From: Candidatus Microgenomates bacterium | GTDB taxonomy: Bacteria; Patescibacteria; JACPGU01 | Direction of reading: 5' to 3' | DNA length: 64,000 nucleotides | NCBI GenBank assembly: GCA_016188915.1 | Contig: JACPGU010000003.1 | Span: 66,609-130,608 of the forward strand | In this document: in pieces, positions 7,558-15,180 of the stretch | Numbering within the stretch: the stretch's first letter is position 1 | How the letters are laid out: each line of letters begins with the position of its first letter | The notes under the pieces: model-generated | Told to the model about the DNA's origin: nothing | Database searches by the model: none | The model's input: only the letters and a program-made list of their open reading frames with translations | Program-made: the position numbers and the translations under genes

Positions 7558-7608
7558 ATGGACTTTATCGAGCAGATTTTGACAATAGTTAATAAATGGA
7601 TTGTATGA
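7558..7608 (+). CDS. possible 16-residue leader peptide
   Basis: ATG 7558 starts a 16-codon frame (MDFIEQILTIVNKWIV) preceded by a purine-rich GGGGGAAGG site. Its TGA stop (7606-7608) overlaps the ATG at 7605, an internal in-frame start of the next gene, in the ATGA arrangement typical of translational coupling. It is too short to judge by composition and may be fortuitous. Confidence 0.3.
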   Translation: MDFIEQILTIVNKWIV

Positions 7609-7964
7609 TTGGTAAATATCATCAAGGTTTGACATTAGAAAAATGGGCCTCTTATGGCACAGACGGCATGATTGGTAATATCGGGAGTGACATTAGTCGC
7701 GCTATTTCCGCTCGAGCAAAAAACGACGAACTTCATTACCGCGCTTCAGTCAATAGGGCGATAGAGCTGATAGAAATGACAGCGGAAGTCTTGAGAAAAA
7801 GCGCCACTCCGTGGCGCGCTAAGGAAATGGAATGCTTGCGAGAATTGGTTCTCGGCGTGGAAGATAGTAGTATGATTGATCCAGACGGGTTAGAATATGC
7901 CGACAATTATTGTATGGAGTTTGCCTTGAGGGCTCAAAAAACCTTTATTGCAAATCATTCCTGA
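7596..7964 (+). CDS. hypothetical protein
   Basis: A 122-residue soluble protein (119 if initiated at ATG 7605). The middle (RASVNRAIELIEMTAEVLRK) is amphipathic helix, and a C-terminal segment EYADNYCMEFALRAQ looks like a second helix. The organisation MxGKYHQGLTLEKWASY resembles small CPR proteins of unknown role, but I cannot name the family. The start is uncertain: ATG 7605 overlaps the stop of a short upstream frame and neither ATG has its own Shine-Dalgarno. It is followed after 51 bases by a zinc-ribbon gene with a strong ribosome-binding site. Confidence 0.65.
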   Translation: MDCMIGKYHQGLTLEKWASYGTDGMIGNIGSDISRAISARAKNDELHYRASVNRAIELIEMTAEVLRKSATPWRAKEMECLRELVLGVEDSSMIDPDGLEYADNYCMEFALRAQKTFIANHS

Positions 7965-8015
7965 TAAGGTTTAGTTATAATTCTTGCAACTTTACAAATA
8001 GGAGGAACGAAGCAA

Positions 8016-8183
8016 ATGTCGAGAATCCCAGAAATAAAATGTTCATTCTGCGATACTCCCATGGAATATCAAGGAGGACCGAGCGACACGAATCTTCTGA
8101 TTATGCGATGCCCCAAGAAGGGCTGTGGCTATCAGAGGACATGTTATGTGGAAGGGACACTAGTGGCGACGCACTCATCTTGA
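8016..8183 (+). CDS. 55-residue zinc-ribbon protein
   Basis: Translated directly from ATG 8016, which follows an AGGAGG site at 8000-8005 with suitable spacing. The protein begins MSRIPEIKCSFCDTPMEY and contains Cys9-x2-Cys12 and Cys32-x4-Cys37 (RCPKKGCGY), the two knuckles of a zinc ribbon. A longer open frame overlaps it in another phase, but that frame has no ribosome-binding site and cysteine spacing supports this one. It ends 23 bases before the next gene. The function is probably nucleic-acid or protein binding; no specific family was recognised. Confidence 0.7.
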   Translation: MSRIPEIKCSFCDTPMEYQGGPSDTNLLIMRCPKKGCGYQRTCYVEGTLVATHSS

Positions 8184-8206
8184 GGGAAAAAGAAAGGAGC
8201 AGAGTA

Positions 8207-8695
8207 TTGTCCAAGATACTGAATACTTTCGTGAAGGCTTCTGGTGATTTGTTGGAAAACGAGAAACTTTTAGCTTTCTTGGCGACAGTGGAGAAACAAT
8301 GCCATCACTTGGTTGTCTGCGTGGGTGGCGGGAGTCAGATTAGCCAAGCGCTGGCGGAGAAAGGGATCGAAAGTCAATTCGGCCCTTTGGGGCGAGAAAT
8401 TACCACCGACGAAGGCGGGGCAATAGCTTCAAGGATTCTGAATGATAACGCTCGGGCATTTAGAGCCCGATTGTCCCAGAAAGGGATTAGCGCCGTAGTG
8501 CTGACTCCGATTTTGCAAATCGGGGGGCTCATCTGCCTTGTCAATGGCGACATCTATACTTTGAGTGCCTATCATGGCTTCAGTCAGCTTTTCGTGGCAA
8601 CGCGAGCCGATCGGTTGGAGAAGAAAAGAGAGGAATTCGCTCGCTTTGGCACGTGTCTTGCCCCGCAAGGGAAAATTGAGATTCTAGGGCTTTGA
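8207..8695 (+). CDS. amino-acid-kinase-fold (AAK-like) small protein
   Basis: Start TTG 8207 is chosen because AAGGAG (8194-8199) lies seven bases upstream and because everything further upstream in this frame overlaps the zinc-ribbon gene. The 162-residue product begins MSKILNTFVKASGDLL, recalling the K-x-GGSLL start of aspartate/uridylate kinases, then has HHLVVCVGGGSQIS, matching the VxVxGGGxxI nucleotide loop of that superfamily. It is much shorter than functional kinases and the canonical GGS is altered to ASGD, so it may be a binding protein rather than an enzyme. An intrinsic terminator follows. Confidence 0.55.
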   Translation: MSKILNTFVKASGDLLENEKLLAFLATVEKQCHHLVVCVGGGSQISQALAEKGIESQFGPLGREITTDEGGAIASRILNDNARAFRARLSQKGISAVVLTPILQIGGLICLVNGDIYTLSAYHGFSQLFVATRADRLEKKREEFARFGTCLAPQGKIEILGL

Positions 8696-8716
8696 AAAAG
8701 GAGGTGAATTTTTTAC

Positions 8717-8745
8717 AAACGGCTCGTGAAAAGAGCCGTTTTTTG
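8717..8745 (+). terminator. intrinsic terminator
   Basis: AAACGGCTC and GAGCCGTTT form a 9-bp stem around a GTGAAAA loop, with a continuing T run. It closes the 7596-8695 gene group. Confidence 0.85.
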
Positions 8746-8847
8746 TTTGCTCAAACTTCCTGAAACTTCCTGTCGAGTCGTCACCCCAGCAGGGAGCTTG
8801 CCATTAATAGTGATGGTGCTCAAGAAGTCGCTTTATGCAGGAAAAAT

Positions 8848-8876
8848 TTGCTCTATTTGAATAAATTTGATACAAT
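8848..8876 (+). promoter_or_regulatory. promoter of the 8951 operon
   Basis: TTGCTC, a 17-base spacer and TACAAT. The predicted start near 8883 leaves a leader of about 68 bases to ATG 8951. Confidence 0.55.
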
Positions 8877-8950
8877 ATAGGGACAACATATCGGAAAAGG
8901 GAGTCGCCCCTTAAAAACCGGCAAAATAGACGAGGAAAGGATGGAGAGCC

Positions 8951-9967
8951 ATGTCGATCGTTTCAATATTCTACTATGTTTATTTCATAAACATAGTAGC
9001 GGGATTAATTATCGGAGCAATCATTTTGCTGGATTCAGAAAATGAAGGATTTGCCCCGATTGTTTTGAGCGTTGCGTCTATGGCGCTGTCATGGCTTATT
9101 GTCTACCAAGACAGAACCTTATGGATGATTCTTGCCACAATACTATTCACTCTTTGTTGGGGCTATTTTCTTTTGCTTGATCAACGAGGTGGCTTTTATG
9201 GCAAAGAGATTACTATTACGATGTGGATTCTTCTTGCTCTGAGCGTTTTGTGCGTCGCCAATCTGTACGGTCGCAATAGATATCTCGCCACAGAGAAGCG
9301 CATTGTGGTAGAAGAGCAACTGAAGAAGGCGGCTGAGGCCGAAAAAATAGCGGTAAAAGTGGCGGAGGAAGAAGAAAGAAAGGAGAAACCCCCCATTACC
9401 GTCGGACTACTCGAGGAAAGAGTCAAGGAAATAAGTGGCATCCGAAACAGATTGAATGTAAAAGAGCTGGAGTTCTCTAGCTTGAAGGAGGGTTTTAAAA
9501 AGGAGGTAGAAAAGCACAAAGACGAGATCAAAGAGGAGTGTAGAAAAAGAGCTCAATGTCCGTCTTCTTTCGATCAGGCATTGGCCGATATCGTTATTAG
9601 TTCTAGTCTTGCCTTGATCCAGAAAAAGCGCACCTATATCACCGCTCTGGGCAAGCTAGAATTTCAGATAAAAAAGAGTAGCCAAGAGCTACGCTTTTTA
9701 GCAGAATCGGCGGAGGCCGATGCTCGGCTGATGAAGGTCGCAGGTAATGAGGGATCCAGGGAGTTGGTCGAGGCTATCGACAAGATCATCAAAGAGAGTA
9801 TCGCCTATGACAATTTCTCCAAAGAAATGATGGAGAAAATCAGTGGTGCTAAATCTCAAAACCTCGAGCCCATTTGGAAGGAGATTTTGGCCGAAGAAGA
9901 ATTTAGGATTCAAGAAGGAGAGCGAAAAAGGCAGGAAAGTGAAGATGCTTTGCTGAATACTGAATGA
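8951..9967 (+). CDS. membrane protein with cytoplasmic coiled-coil domain (paralogue A)
   Basis: A 338-residue protein. Four hydrophobic segments occupy roughly residues 5-28, 32-50, 55-75 and 82-103, followed by a basic/acidic coiled-coil linker rich in Glu, Lys and Ala (115-145) and a helical domain to residue 320. The region from about 150 to 320 is clearly homologous to the C-terminal half of the protein at 11321-12487: both carry LIQKKR-[TI]Y, FL-[AT]ESA and EKIDKIIKES-like stretches and a short cysteine-containing spacer (RAQCPSS / QTQCSL). No family was recognised. The start follows an AGGAAAGGATGGAG purine tract. It heads an operon with 9989-10819 and 10821-11021. Confidence 0.7.
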   Translation: MSIVSIFYYVYFINIVAGLIIGAIILLDSENEGFAPIVLSVASMALSWLIVYQDRTLWMILATILFTLCWGYFLLLDQRGGFYGKEITITMWILLALSVLCVANLYGRNRYLATEKRIVVEEQLKKAAEAEKIAVKVAEEEERKEKPPITVGLLEERVKEISGIRNRLNVKELEFSSLKEGFKKEVEKHKDEIKEECRKRAQCPSSFDQALADIVISSSLALIQKKRTYITALGKLEFQIKKSSQELRFLAESAEADARLMKVAGNEGSRELVEAIDKIIKESIAYDNFSKEMMEKISGAKSQNLEPIWKEILAEEEFRIQEGERKRQESEDALLNTE

Positions 9968-9988
9968 AGAATCAAAGGGGGATGGAAA

Positions 9989-10819
9989 ATGTTTAGGAAA
10001 ACGTGGGATTTTTTGAAGAATAATTTTCCAGTTTGGCTAAAGAACCTCTTGGTTTTTTCCATACTGGCGATTATCATGATTGGAATCTTCAGGTTCGGCA
10101 ATGCCTTGGCCGTGTTTTTGGTCTTTCGATCAATAGCCAAAAGCATTGCTTTCAATTCGGGATTACCGGATTGGATCGCCTACTTGATGGCAATTCCTCC
10201 AGTAGCGATGCTGGCTTACGGGATGAAGATGTCTTTTTCTTTTTCGGCAAAAAAACGAAGAATAGGCTACGCCCTCTTGTGTGGTTTTTTCTTTGTCCCC
10301 ATGATGATAATGGGGTTTATCAGCAAAGACCATGTCTATTATCCCGATGGCCGACCGGCGAAATGTTACGCCGCTACACTAACGGGATATGAGTATGTCT
10401 CTTGCGAATGGAAGGTTCACCCTGTTTTTGGGACGGCAGTAAAGCCTGTTGTTCCAGATATCATTCATGCTATATGGGCGCAGGAACGCCAAGTGCCGGC
10501 GGTGGAGAGAATCGTTCCAACGAAAGACACTCGTTTTTATACGACTGATGGACAACCCCTCATCTGGTTTTATCAAAGACCGGATGGCAGGATAGAACTT
10601 TTCGGTCGACCCGGCTATCATCCGCAATTTGGCAATGTTCAATTGCAGCCGGCTACCAGTGAAATTGTTTTGAAAATTTTTGAGCATTTGGAAAAAGAAG
10701 AGAGGAATATGGTCATTTTCTCCAATGACTCAAAAAAGCAAGACGAAATCTCATCTTCCAGCACAAGGGAGCTACAAAAGCTTCGCGATCTTTTCGTCAC
10801 GATTGGGGGTGATAACTAA
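9989..10819 (+). CDS. membrane protein of unknown function
   Basis: A 276-residue protein preceded by a GGGGGATGG site. Three or four N-terminal membrane segments (about 18-42, 55-72 and 85-106) lead into a soluble region (110-276) with aromatic-rich stretches such as YYPDGRPAKCYAATLTGYEY and TTDGQPLIWFYQRPDGRIELF, the latter resembling a WG/YWTD-type beta hairpin. The C-terminal 30 residues are charged. It begins 21 bases after paralogue A and abuts the next gene, so all three are probably co-translated. The soluble part may face outward; its role is unknown. Confidence 0.65.
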   Translation: MFRKTWDFLKNNFPVWLKNLLVFSILAIIMIGIFRFGNALAVFLVFRSIAKSIAFNSGLPDWIAYLMAIPPVAMLAYGMKMSFSFSAKKRRIGYALLCGFFFVPMMIMGFISKDHVYYPDGRPAKCYAATLTGYEYVSCEWKVHPVFGTAVKPVVPDIIHAIWAQERQVPAVERIVPTKDTRFYTTDGQPLIWFYQRPDGRIELFGRPGYHPQFGNVQLQPATSEIVLKIFEHLEKEERNMVIFSNDSKKQDEISSSSTRELQKLRDLFVTIGGDN

Positions 10820-10820
10820 T

Positions 10821-11021
10821 ATGGGCGATGACAACAGGAAAACGACGAAAGAAAAGTGGATTCTTGGCGGGCTGGTTGCCGGTGCCGGAATCTTCACTGG
10901 TTTGGCGGTTGCTCTTTTCAGAAATCCCGAAAAGGTAAGGGAGAAATACGAAGAGGGCAAGAAACTCGGACGTGACCTCATCGAAAAATTTGAAAGTACC
11001 ATCAAGGGGAAGAAACCTTAA
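10821..11021 (+). CDS. YtxH-like small membrane-anchored protein
   Basis: A 66-residue protein starting at ATG 10821, one base after the preceding stop, with GGGGGTGAT upstream. A single glycine-rich membrane segment (WILGGLVAGAGIFTGLAVALF, residues about 13-33) is followed by NPEKVREKYEEGKKLGRDLIEKF, an amphipathic basic helix. This layout matches YtxH/gas-vesicle-like proteins (TM plus helix), a group of poorly defined function. A longer in-frame extension to 10680 overlaps the previous gene and is not used. A strong terminator follows at 11105. Confidence 0.65.
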   Translation: MGDDNRKTTKEKWILGGLVAGAGIFTGLAVALFRNPEKVREKYEEGKKLGRDLIEKFESTIKGKKP

Positions 11022-11104
11022 GGCTGACCCATCGAGGGGGAAATAACCGAAGATGCCAGCACGAAACTTATCTGCCGGTCTTGAATCAGGCCAGTGGATC
11101 ATTG

Positions 11105-11140
11105 CTCCGCTTTCTCGCTTGCGAGTAGCGGAGTTTTTTT
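11105..11140 (+). terminator. intrinsic terminator
   Basis: Outer stem CTCCGCT/AGCGGAG (11105-11111 with 11127-11133) and nested CTCGC/GCGAG, followed by seven T residues. Confidence 0.88.
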
Positions 11141-11205
11141 ATAGCATCTCAGACCAAATCTATGGGCGGGAAACCCATAAAGCTTCATTGAGAAGGTAAG
11201 AATAT

Positions 11206-11234
11206 TTGCTATAATTGAACAATTTTGCTATGAT
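11206..11234 (+). promoter_or_regulatory. promoter of the 11321 gene
   Basis: TTGCTA, a 17-base spacer and TATGAT, with the extended TGC immediately before the -10. The same -35 hexamer type is used by the paralogous gene at 8951. Confidence 0.55.
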
Positions 11235-11320
11235 ATGGTAGTTAGGTAGGAGCTACAAGTGTACTTTAATTTTTTTAAAAAAATCAAAACGCATATGTTT
11301 TGCGGAGGAGAGATTCAACC

Positions 11321-12487
11321 ATGGGGAATAAAACTCTCAGTATTCTCAAAAGCATTTTTGGCATCATTTTATTTCTTCTCTTAGACGTCGGTTTCGGTCT
11401 AATATTAGCTTTTTTGGCAGGGGCATTATTCGCTGGTCTATTCCTGGGGCTTGATTATTCCTATGATGCTCCCCTCAGTACCATGTTTATAGACGCGTGG
11501 CTGTTTTGCACAACACCTTGTAGCATGGTCCTCTTCCCTATAGTCGGATTGGCCTTCCTTGATTACGCCCAAAATTTTTTGGACAGCAGTAGTAGCAAAA
11601 GCGTGCGAAAGCAGTCCATGCGGCTTGCGGGAGTATTCGCCATAGCCATGAGCATAATCTCTATCTTGATCTTTATTTTTTCTAGCAATCGCCTTCTTGC
11701 TACTGGCTATATAGCTATCGGTTTCTGTGTGGTCTGGATTATCTGCTCAATTATGGTTTGGCCTTATGACGGAGATTATTTTATGAAAAAAGACCGTTAT
11801 CAGCAGCCGAATCAGGAAAAAATCACCTTTGACTCTTATATTAACCTCCCCAAGTGGACATGTTTTGGCATTTGTCTGGCGATGTTGGCGCTCAATATTG
11901 CCTATCCCATCAATCTCAGGTTGATACCTGAGCATACGACCGCAAGGGTCAAAGAGGATAGGGCAGATGAAAGAGCCGAGCGTCCTCCAACTCCAGGTAG
12001 CCTAAGTGGAAAAATCCAGAATCTCGTTTCTGTTCAGAAGCAATTAGAGGCGCAACAAAAAGAGATCTCTCGCGTTAAGGGAGAATTCTTACAAGAAATC
12101 GATTCTCATAAGGCGGATGTTGATGGTAGGTGCAGACAGACGCAATGCTCGCTGAAGTCTCCGACCACCATGAACGATCCTGTCATTAATTCTGCCTTAC
12201 GCCTTATTCAGAAGAAGCGCATCTATGTTTCTGCTCTGGACAAGATGTGGTATCAAATGGAACAGGCGAGGATGGAGAATAGTTTTCTCACCGAATCGGC
12301 AAAGGCCGACTCAAAATGGCTAAAAGTTGCCAAAAGTAAGGAGTCGGCAGAATTGGTAGAAAAGATTGACAAAATTATCAAAGAAAGCGTTGTCAGCCCT
12401 GACCTTTCTACTGAGACTATGGAAAGATTAGGAGGAAAGGGGCAAAGCCTGGAAAGCATTCTCGGAGAAATACTAGGTGAGCCCTGA
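11321..12487 (+). CDS. membrane protein with coiled-coil domain (paralogue B)
   Basis: A 388-residue protein from ATG 11321, ten bases after GGAGGAG; an in-frame TTG at 11300 precedes that ribosome-binding site and is rejected. Five hydrophobic segments are visible within residues 8-195 (for example SILKSIFGIILFLLLDVGFG), arranged differently from paralogue A. After a charged linker, residues about 225-385 are homologous to the C-terminal domain of the 8951 product, sharing a helical QKKR-I-Y core, FLTESAKAD and VEKIDKIIKES. The N-terminal membrane halves are not obviously related, so the shared soluble domain is probably the functional unit. The gene has its own promoter and terminator. Confidence 0.7.
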   Translation: MGNKTLSILKSIFGIILFLLLDVGFGLILAFLAGALFAGLFLGLDYSYDAPLSTMFIDAWLFCTTPCSMVLFPIVGLAFLDYAQNFLDSSSSKSVRKQSMRLAGVFAIAMSIISILIFIFSSNRLLATGYIAIGFCVVWIICSIMVWPYDGDYFMKKDRYQQPNQEKITFDSYINLPKWTCFGICLAMLALNIAYPINLRLIPEHTTARVKEDRADERAERPPTPGSLSGKIQNLVSVQKQLEAQQKEISRVKGEFLQEIDSHKADVDGRCRQTQCSLKSPTTMNDPVINSALRLIQKKRIYVSALDKMWYQMEQARMENSFLTESAKADSKWLKVAKSKESAELVEKIDKIIKESVVSPDLSTETMERLGGKGQSLESILGEILGEP

Positions 12488-12529
12488 GAGTCTTAGCTCG
12501 CCTCGTTTTCCACTATTATTGTCTAGCAT

Positions 12530-12560
12530 ACGCCACTCAAATACGAGTGGTGTTTTTTTT
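12530..12560 (+). terminator. intrinsic terminator
   Basis: ACGCCACTC/GAGTGGTGT stem (G-T pair allowed) with an AAATAC loop and eight T residues, directly after paralogue B. Confidence 0.85.
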
Positions 12561-12565
12561 AAAAT

Positions 12566-12620
12566 AAAAACCGAAAATATTTTCCAAAAACTAAGAATGT
12601 TCTATGGAGAATATTTTCGG
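12566..12620 (-). terminator. probable terminator of the transglutaminase gene
   Basis: CCGAAAATATTTTCC (12571-12585) and 12606-12620 are complementary over 15 bp with one mismatch; on the minus strand the hairpin is followed by TTTTTATTTT. It sits between two convergent genes. Confidence 0.6.
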
Positions 12621-12643
12621 TATCCAGGTTTTATGACAAGTAG

Positions 12644-13414
12644 CTATCTCCCATGTCGACCCTTCAGATCAGAGTCACTGACCACACAAAAAACTGCGTG
12701 TTTGACATCGAAAATATGATAGGCGGGGTCGACCAAAATAGGAGAAGGAACATCGATCATGGCGCAAGCATGAGTTACTTTTTTGTCATAGCAATCCCTA
12801 TCGACTGTTACATATTGAGCTTTGACCCCCACCGATCTGACAAGAACGATAAAGAGATAGGCCTGTTCTCCGCAAACTCCCTTGCCCTTGCGAAGCACTT
12901 CTTCTGCCGTATGATAGCCTTCTTTCCGGTAGGAATATTCGTGGTCGTAGCTAATGTTTTCTTGCATCCAATTGAAGATAAGGCGAGCCTTTTCTCGTGG
13001 AGACTTTTCTTTGCCGACTATCTTCTTTGCCAAATCACGACCCTTCTTTGAAATGATGAAGGGATGGCTTTTCACATCGGGTATTATTTCCTCGAAAATA
13101 ATTTTGAAAACTATACCCGACACTATTTGCAATATATCGCCTTGTGCCTCAAACGATCTGAGAGAGGCCTGCCTTTTAATTTCATCCAGACTATCCCTTA
13201 GAAGCATGCGACTGTTGATATTAAGGGGTATCTCATAATCACTGGTTATCCTATCGGCTATTATGGCGCACACGGTATTGGCGATATTGTCCAGAATCTT
13301 CACTTTTCTAACTTGTTGGCTTTTCTTTTTTAGCTCTGACGTAGAAAGAATCGCCTTTATGGTGATGCCTAAGAAGAACAAAAAAATCAGTCCGAGAAAA
13401 TAAAGATAAGACAT
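12644..13414 (-). CDS. membrane-anchored transglutaminase-like cysteine protein
   Basis: A 256-residue protein with one N-terminal membrane anchor (residues 2-20). The transglutaminase-like (papain-fold) domain lies at about 135-240: NWMQENISYD, TAEEVLRKGKGVCGEQAYLF, then THACAMIDV and ILVDPAYHIFD. These give the expected catalytic triad Cys181, His215 and Asp229. Bacterial members are mostly proteases or peptide-bond-modifying enzymes rather than true transglutaminases. The ATG is preceded by a G-rich GGGGGGAGG tract. It is convergent with the paralogue-B gene and divergent from the csoR operon; its partner is unknown. Confidence 0.82.
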   Translation of the reverse strand: MSYLYFLGLIFLFFLGITIKAILSTSELKKKSQQVRKVKILDNIANTVCAIIADRITSDYEIPLNINSRMLLRDSLDEIKRQASLRSFEAQGDILQIVSGIVFKIIFEEIIPDVKSHPFIISKKGRDLAKKIVGKEKSPREKARLIFNWMQENISYDHEYSYRKEGYHTAEEVLRKGKGVCGEQAYLFIVLVRSVGVKAQYVTVDRDCYDKKVTHACAMIDVPSPILVDPAYHIFDVKHAVFCVVSDSDLKGRHGR

Positions 13415-13465
13415 AGCTCATCTGCCTCCCCCCGATTGAATTTGTAAAGTGCTCAAGTATATTGT

Positions 13466-13495
13466 ATCTTATCCTAGCTATTTTTACTATAGCAA
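13466..13495 (-). promoter_or_regulatory. possible promoter of the transglutaminase gene
   Basis: On the minus strand, TTGCTA (13495-13490), an 18-base spacer and TAAGAT (13471-13466). Confidence 0.4.
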
Positions 13496-13567
13496 TAGTT
13501 GTGGCAACAGGAGCTTCAGTTCCCAAGTGACTTATTGACGGCGGTTTTTCTGTCTGTTACTATTGAG

Positions 13568-13592
13568 ATACCCCTACCTATGGTGGAGGTAT
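13568..13592 (+). promoter_or_regulatory. candidate CsoR operator
   Basis: ATACCCCTACC (13568-13578) faces GGTGGAGGTAT (13582-13592), a 25-bp imperfect palindrome with a C/G-rich body, as in known CsoR-type operators. It directly abuts a -10-like TACAAT (13594-13599) and lies 22 bases upstream of the csoR-like start, so the operon is probably autoregulated. The -35 element is not clear. Confidence 0.5.
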
Positions 13593-13613
13593 ATACAATA
13601 ATTAGAAAAAACT

Positions 13614-13883
13614 ATGGATACCAAAGAAAAAACCATCATCAATTTCAAAAAAGCCCAGAGTTCGCTCGGCAAAATCGTCAAAATGGTGGAGGACGACAAG
13701 TATTGCATTGACATCATGCAACAAAATCTTGCGGTAATAGGTCTACTCAAATCAGCCCACCAAATGCTGATGGAGGGGCATCTTCATTCCTGTTTTCAGC
13801 AAGCTATCAGTACAAAAAATGAAAAAAAGAAACGACTAATGACAGAAGAAATCTTGCAGGTGACTAAATTGGCTAATAAGTAA
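13614..13883 (+). CDS. csoR: CsoR/FrmR-family metal-sensing transcriptional repressor
   Basis: An 89-residue all-helical protein of the DUF156 family. The Cu(I)-type ligand set is visible: Cys31 (DKYCIDI), His56 and Cys60 (GHLHSC), matching the C-H-C pattern of CsoR. In this family, metal binding releases the protein from GC-rich palindromic operators; such a palindrome sits just upstream. The N-terminal region lacks the usual RLxRxEGQxRGI wording (here FKKAQSSLGKIVKMVED), so DNA recognition may have diverged. It leads an operon with a DUF1573 protein and a CcdA-like transporter, suggesting copper- or thiol-stress control. Nickel or formaldehyde sensing is the alternative. Confidence 0.85.
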   Translation: MDTKEKTIINFKKAQSSLGKIVKMVEDDKYCIDIMQQNLAVIGLLKSAHQMLMEGHLHSCFQQAISTKNEKKKRLMTEEILQVTKLANK

Positions 13884-13894
13884 AAGGAGGTTCT

Positions 13895-14392
13895 ATGAAA
13901 AAAATAGACCCGATGATTTTGGTAGTAGCCTCTATCGCCATTCTCGTTGGCGTCGGCATTTTTTCCACATTTTTCTCTTTTGAGGGTGAAGATGCGACCC
14001 AATATCAGAGTAGCACTAGCGAAAGGCCAAAAATAGTTATTGCGGAAAAAGAATTTGATTTCGGCGATATTGCTCTCCAAGACATCAAAACAAAAGAGGT
14101 AGAGGTCAGAAACGACGGGCAGAAGCCCCTGATCCTTTCCAATTTTTCCACTTCTTGCAATTGTACCTTTGTCCAGCTAATCCAGGGCGACAAAGAAAGT
14201 CCTAGATTTTCCATGCACTATACGGACAAATGGCAAGCAGAGATTGTTCCCAATGAAAAGGCCTTGGTGCGAGTGATTTATCAACCGAGTCTGATGCCGG
14301 TGCAGGGGAAGGTGAATAGGTCTGCGGTTTTCAAAACCAACGATCCGGACAATCCTTCTGTGGTCATCAATTTTACCGCTAATGTTCAGTAG
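13895..14392 (+). CDS. DUF1573 exported/membrane-anchored protein
   Basis: A 165-residue protein with an N-terminal membrane anchor (about residues 6-27, LVVASIAILVGVGIFSTF) and an extracytoplasmic beta-sandwich of the DUF1573 type: EFDFGDIALQDIKTKEVEV, NDGQKPLILSNFSTSCNCT and the closing VFKTNDPDNPSVVINFTANV. The CNC in place of the usual CGC keeps two closely spaced cysteines that may be redox active or bind metal. A good AAAGGAGG site precedes the ATG. It sits 11 bases after csoR and 2 bases before the CcdA-like gene, implying a shared function in envelope thiol or copper handling. Confidence 0.85.
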   Translation: MKKIDPMILVVASIAILVGVGIFSTFFSFEGEDATQYQSSTSERPKIVIAEKEFDFGDIALQDIKTKEVEVRNDGQKPLILSNFSTSCNCTFVQLIQGDKESPRFSMHYTDKWQAEIVPNEKALVRVIYQPSLMPVQGKVNRSAVFKTNDPDNPSVVINFTANVQ

Positions 14393-14394
14393 CA

Positions 14395-15072
14395 ATGCTT
14401 TACCTTGTCATCATCAATGGTCTGATCGACTCTTTCAATCCTTGCGCTATTGGCGTGCTCTTGTCGTATCTAGCAATCGCGCTTTCTTTGCGAGTCAAAA
14501 GAAGCGCCTTCATCTCTTTTGGTCTGGTTTATATCTTGGCCACCTACGCCACTTACTTTTTGATCGGGCTGGGAATGCTCAAAGTAATGCATCTTTTTGG
14601 CGTTCACAATTTCTTCGGCTGGCTGGCGGCCATCCTCATTCTCTTTCTGGGCGTCTTTCATCTCAAAGAATATTTCTGGCCGCATCTGCGCGTTCCTTTC
14701 CTTTCCGATTTTTTGAGTCGTTGCCGGATGCCGAGATGGAATAGGGAGGTGACTATTGCCTCCGCCTTGGTTTTGGGATTTCTAATCGGTATTTGCGAAT
14801 TTCCCTGTTCGGGAGGAGTGTATCTGGCCACGGTTGGCCTCTTGACTGTCAAGGCCACTTTCTGGCAGGGCATTTTTTACTTACTGGCCTACAACGCCAT
14901 GTTCATCTTGCCCTTGGTAATAATCTTCGTTTCTATTGGCAACGCGCTTGTTTTCTCCCACTTGCAAAAATTGCAGACCAGCACTTTCGCCATTGTTAAG
15001 CTCATCATGGGAATTTCCATGTTAGTTTCGGGGGGCTTGCTCCTCGCTTGGCTTTTGGCGGCCTTGGTTTGA
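14395..15072 (+). CDS. CcdA/DsbD-type transmembrane thiol-disulfide transporter
   Basis: A 225-residue polytopic protein with six predicted helices and the paired cysteine motifs of the CcdA family: FNPCAIG (Cys17) in helix 1 and CEFPCSGG (Cys134, Cys138) in helix 4. Such proteins pass reducing equivalents from cytoplasmic thioredoxin to extracytoplasmic thiol proteins, for cytochrome c maturation or disulfide reduction. No cytochrome genes are nearby, so reduction of the DUF1573 partner or of copper-damaged thiols is a likelier role here. It starts two bases after the DUF1573 stop. Confidence 0.85.
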   Translation: MLYLVIINGLIDSFNPCAIGVLLSYLAIALSLRVKRSAFISFGLVYILATYATYFLIGLGMLKVMHLFGVHNFFGWLAAILILFLGVFHLKEYFWPHLRVPFLSDFLSRCRMPRWNREVTIASALVLGFLIGICEFPCSGGVYLATVGLLTVKATFWQGIFYLLAYNAMFILPLVIIFVSIGNALVFSHLQKLQTSTFAIVKLIMGISMLVSGGLLLAWLLAALV

Positions 15073-15099
15073 TGTAATATTAGATGTTCGCGATACGAT

Positions 15100-15128
15100 T
15101 TGACTTTTTTGTTTTGCCGATAGATAAT
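15100..15128 (+). promoter_or_regulatory. promoter upstream of the DUF2892 gene
   Basis: TTGACT, a 17-base spacer and GATAAT, about 50 bases before ATG 15181. It allows the last two genes to be transcribed apart from csoR. Confidence 0.5.
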
Positions 15129-15180
15129 AAAAAAAACGAACGAAGGGTCGATGCAATATCAATAATTTTCAGGAGGTTTT

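Noticed and set aside
7910..8206. N-terminal extension of the kinase-fold protein to 7910
   Set aside because: It overlaps the end of the previous gene and the zinc-ribbon gene, has no ribosome-binding site, and its cysteine/arginine-rich composition looks like an out-of-frame reading.
8695..15072. Alternative genetic code (TGA as glycine)
   Set aside because: Many well-supported genes end in TGA followed by terminators or tightly spaced starts, and their conserved motifs contain no internal TGA.
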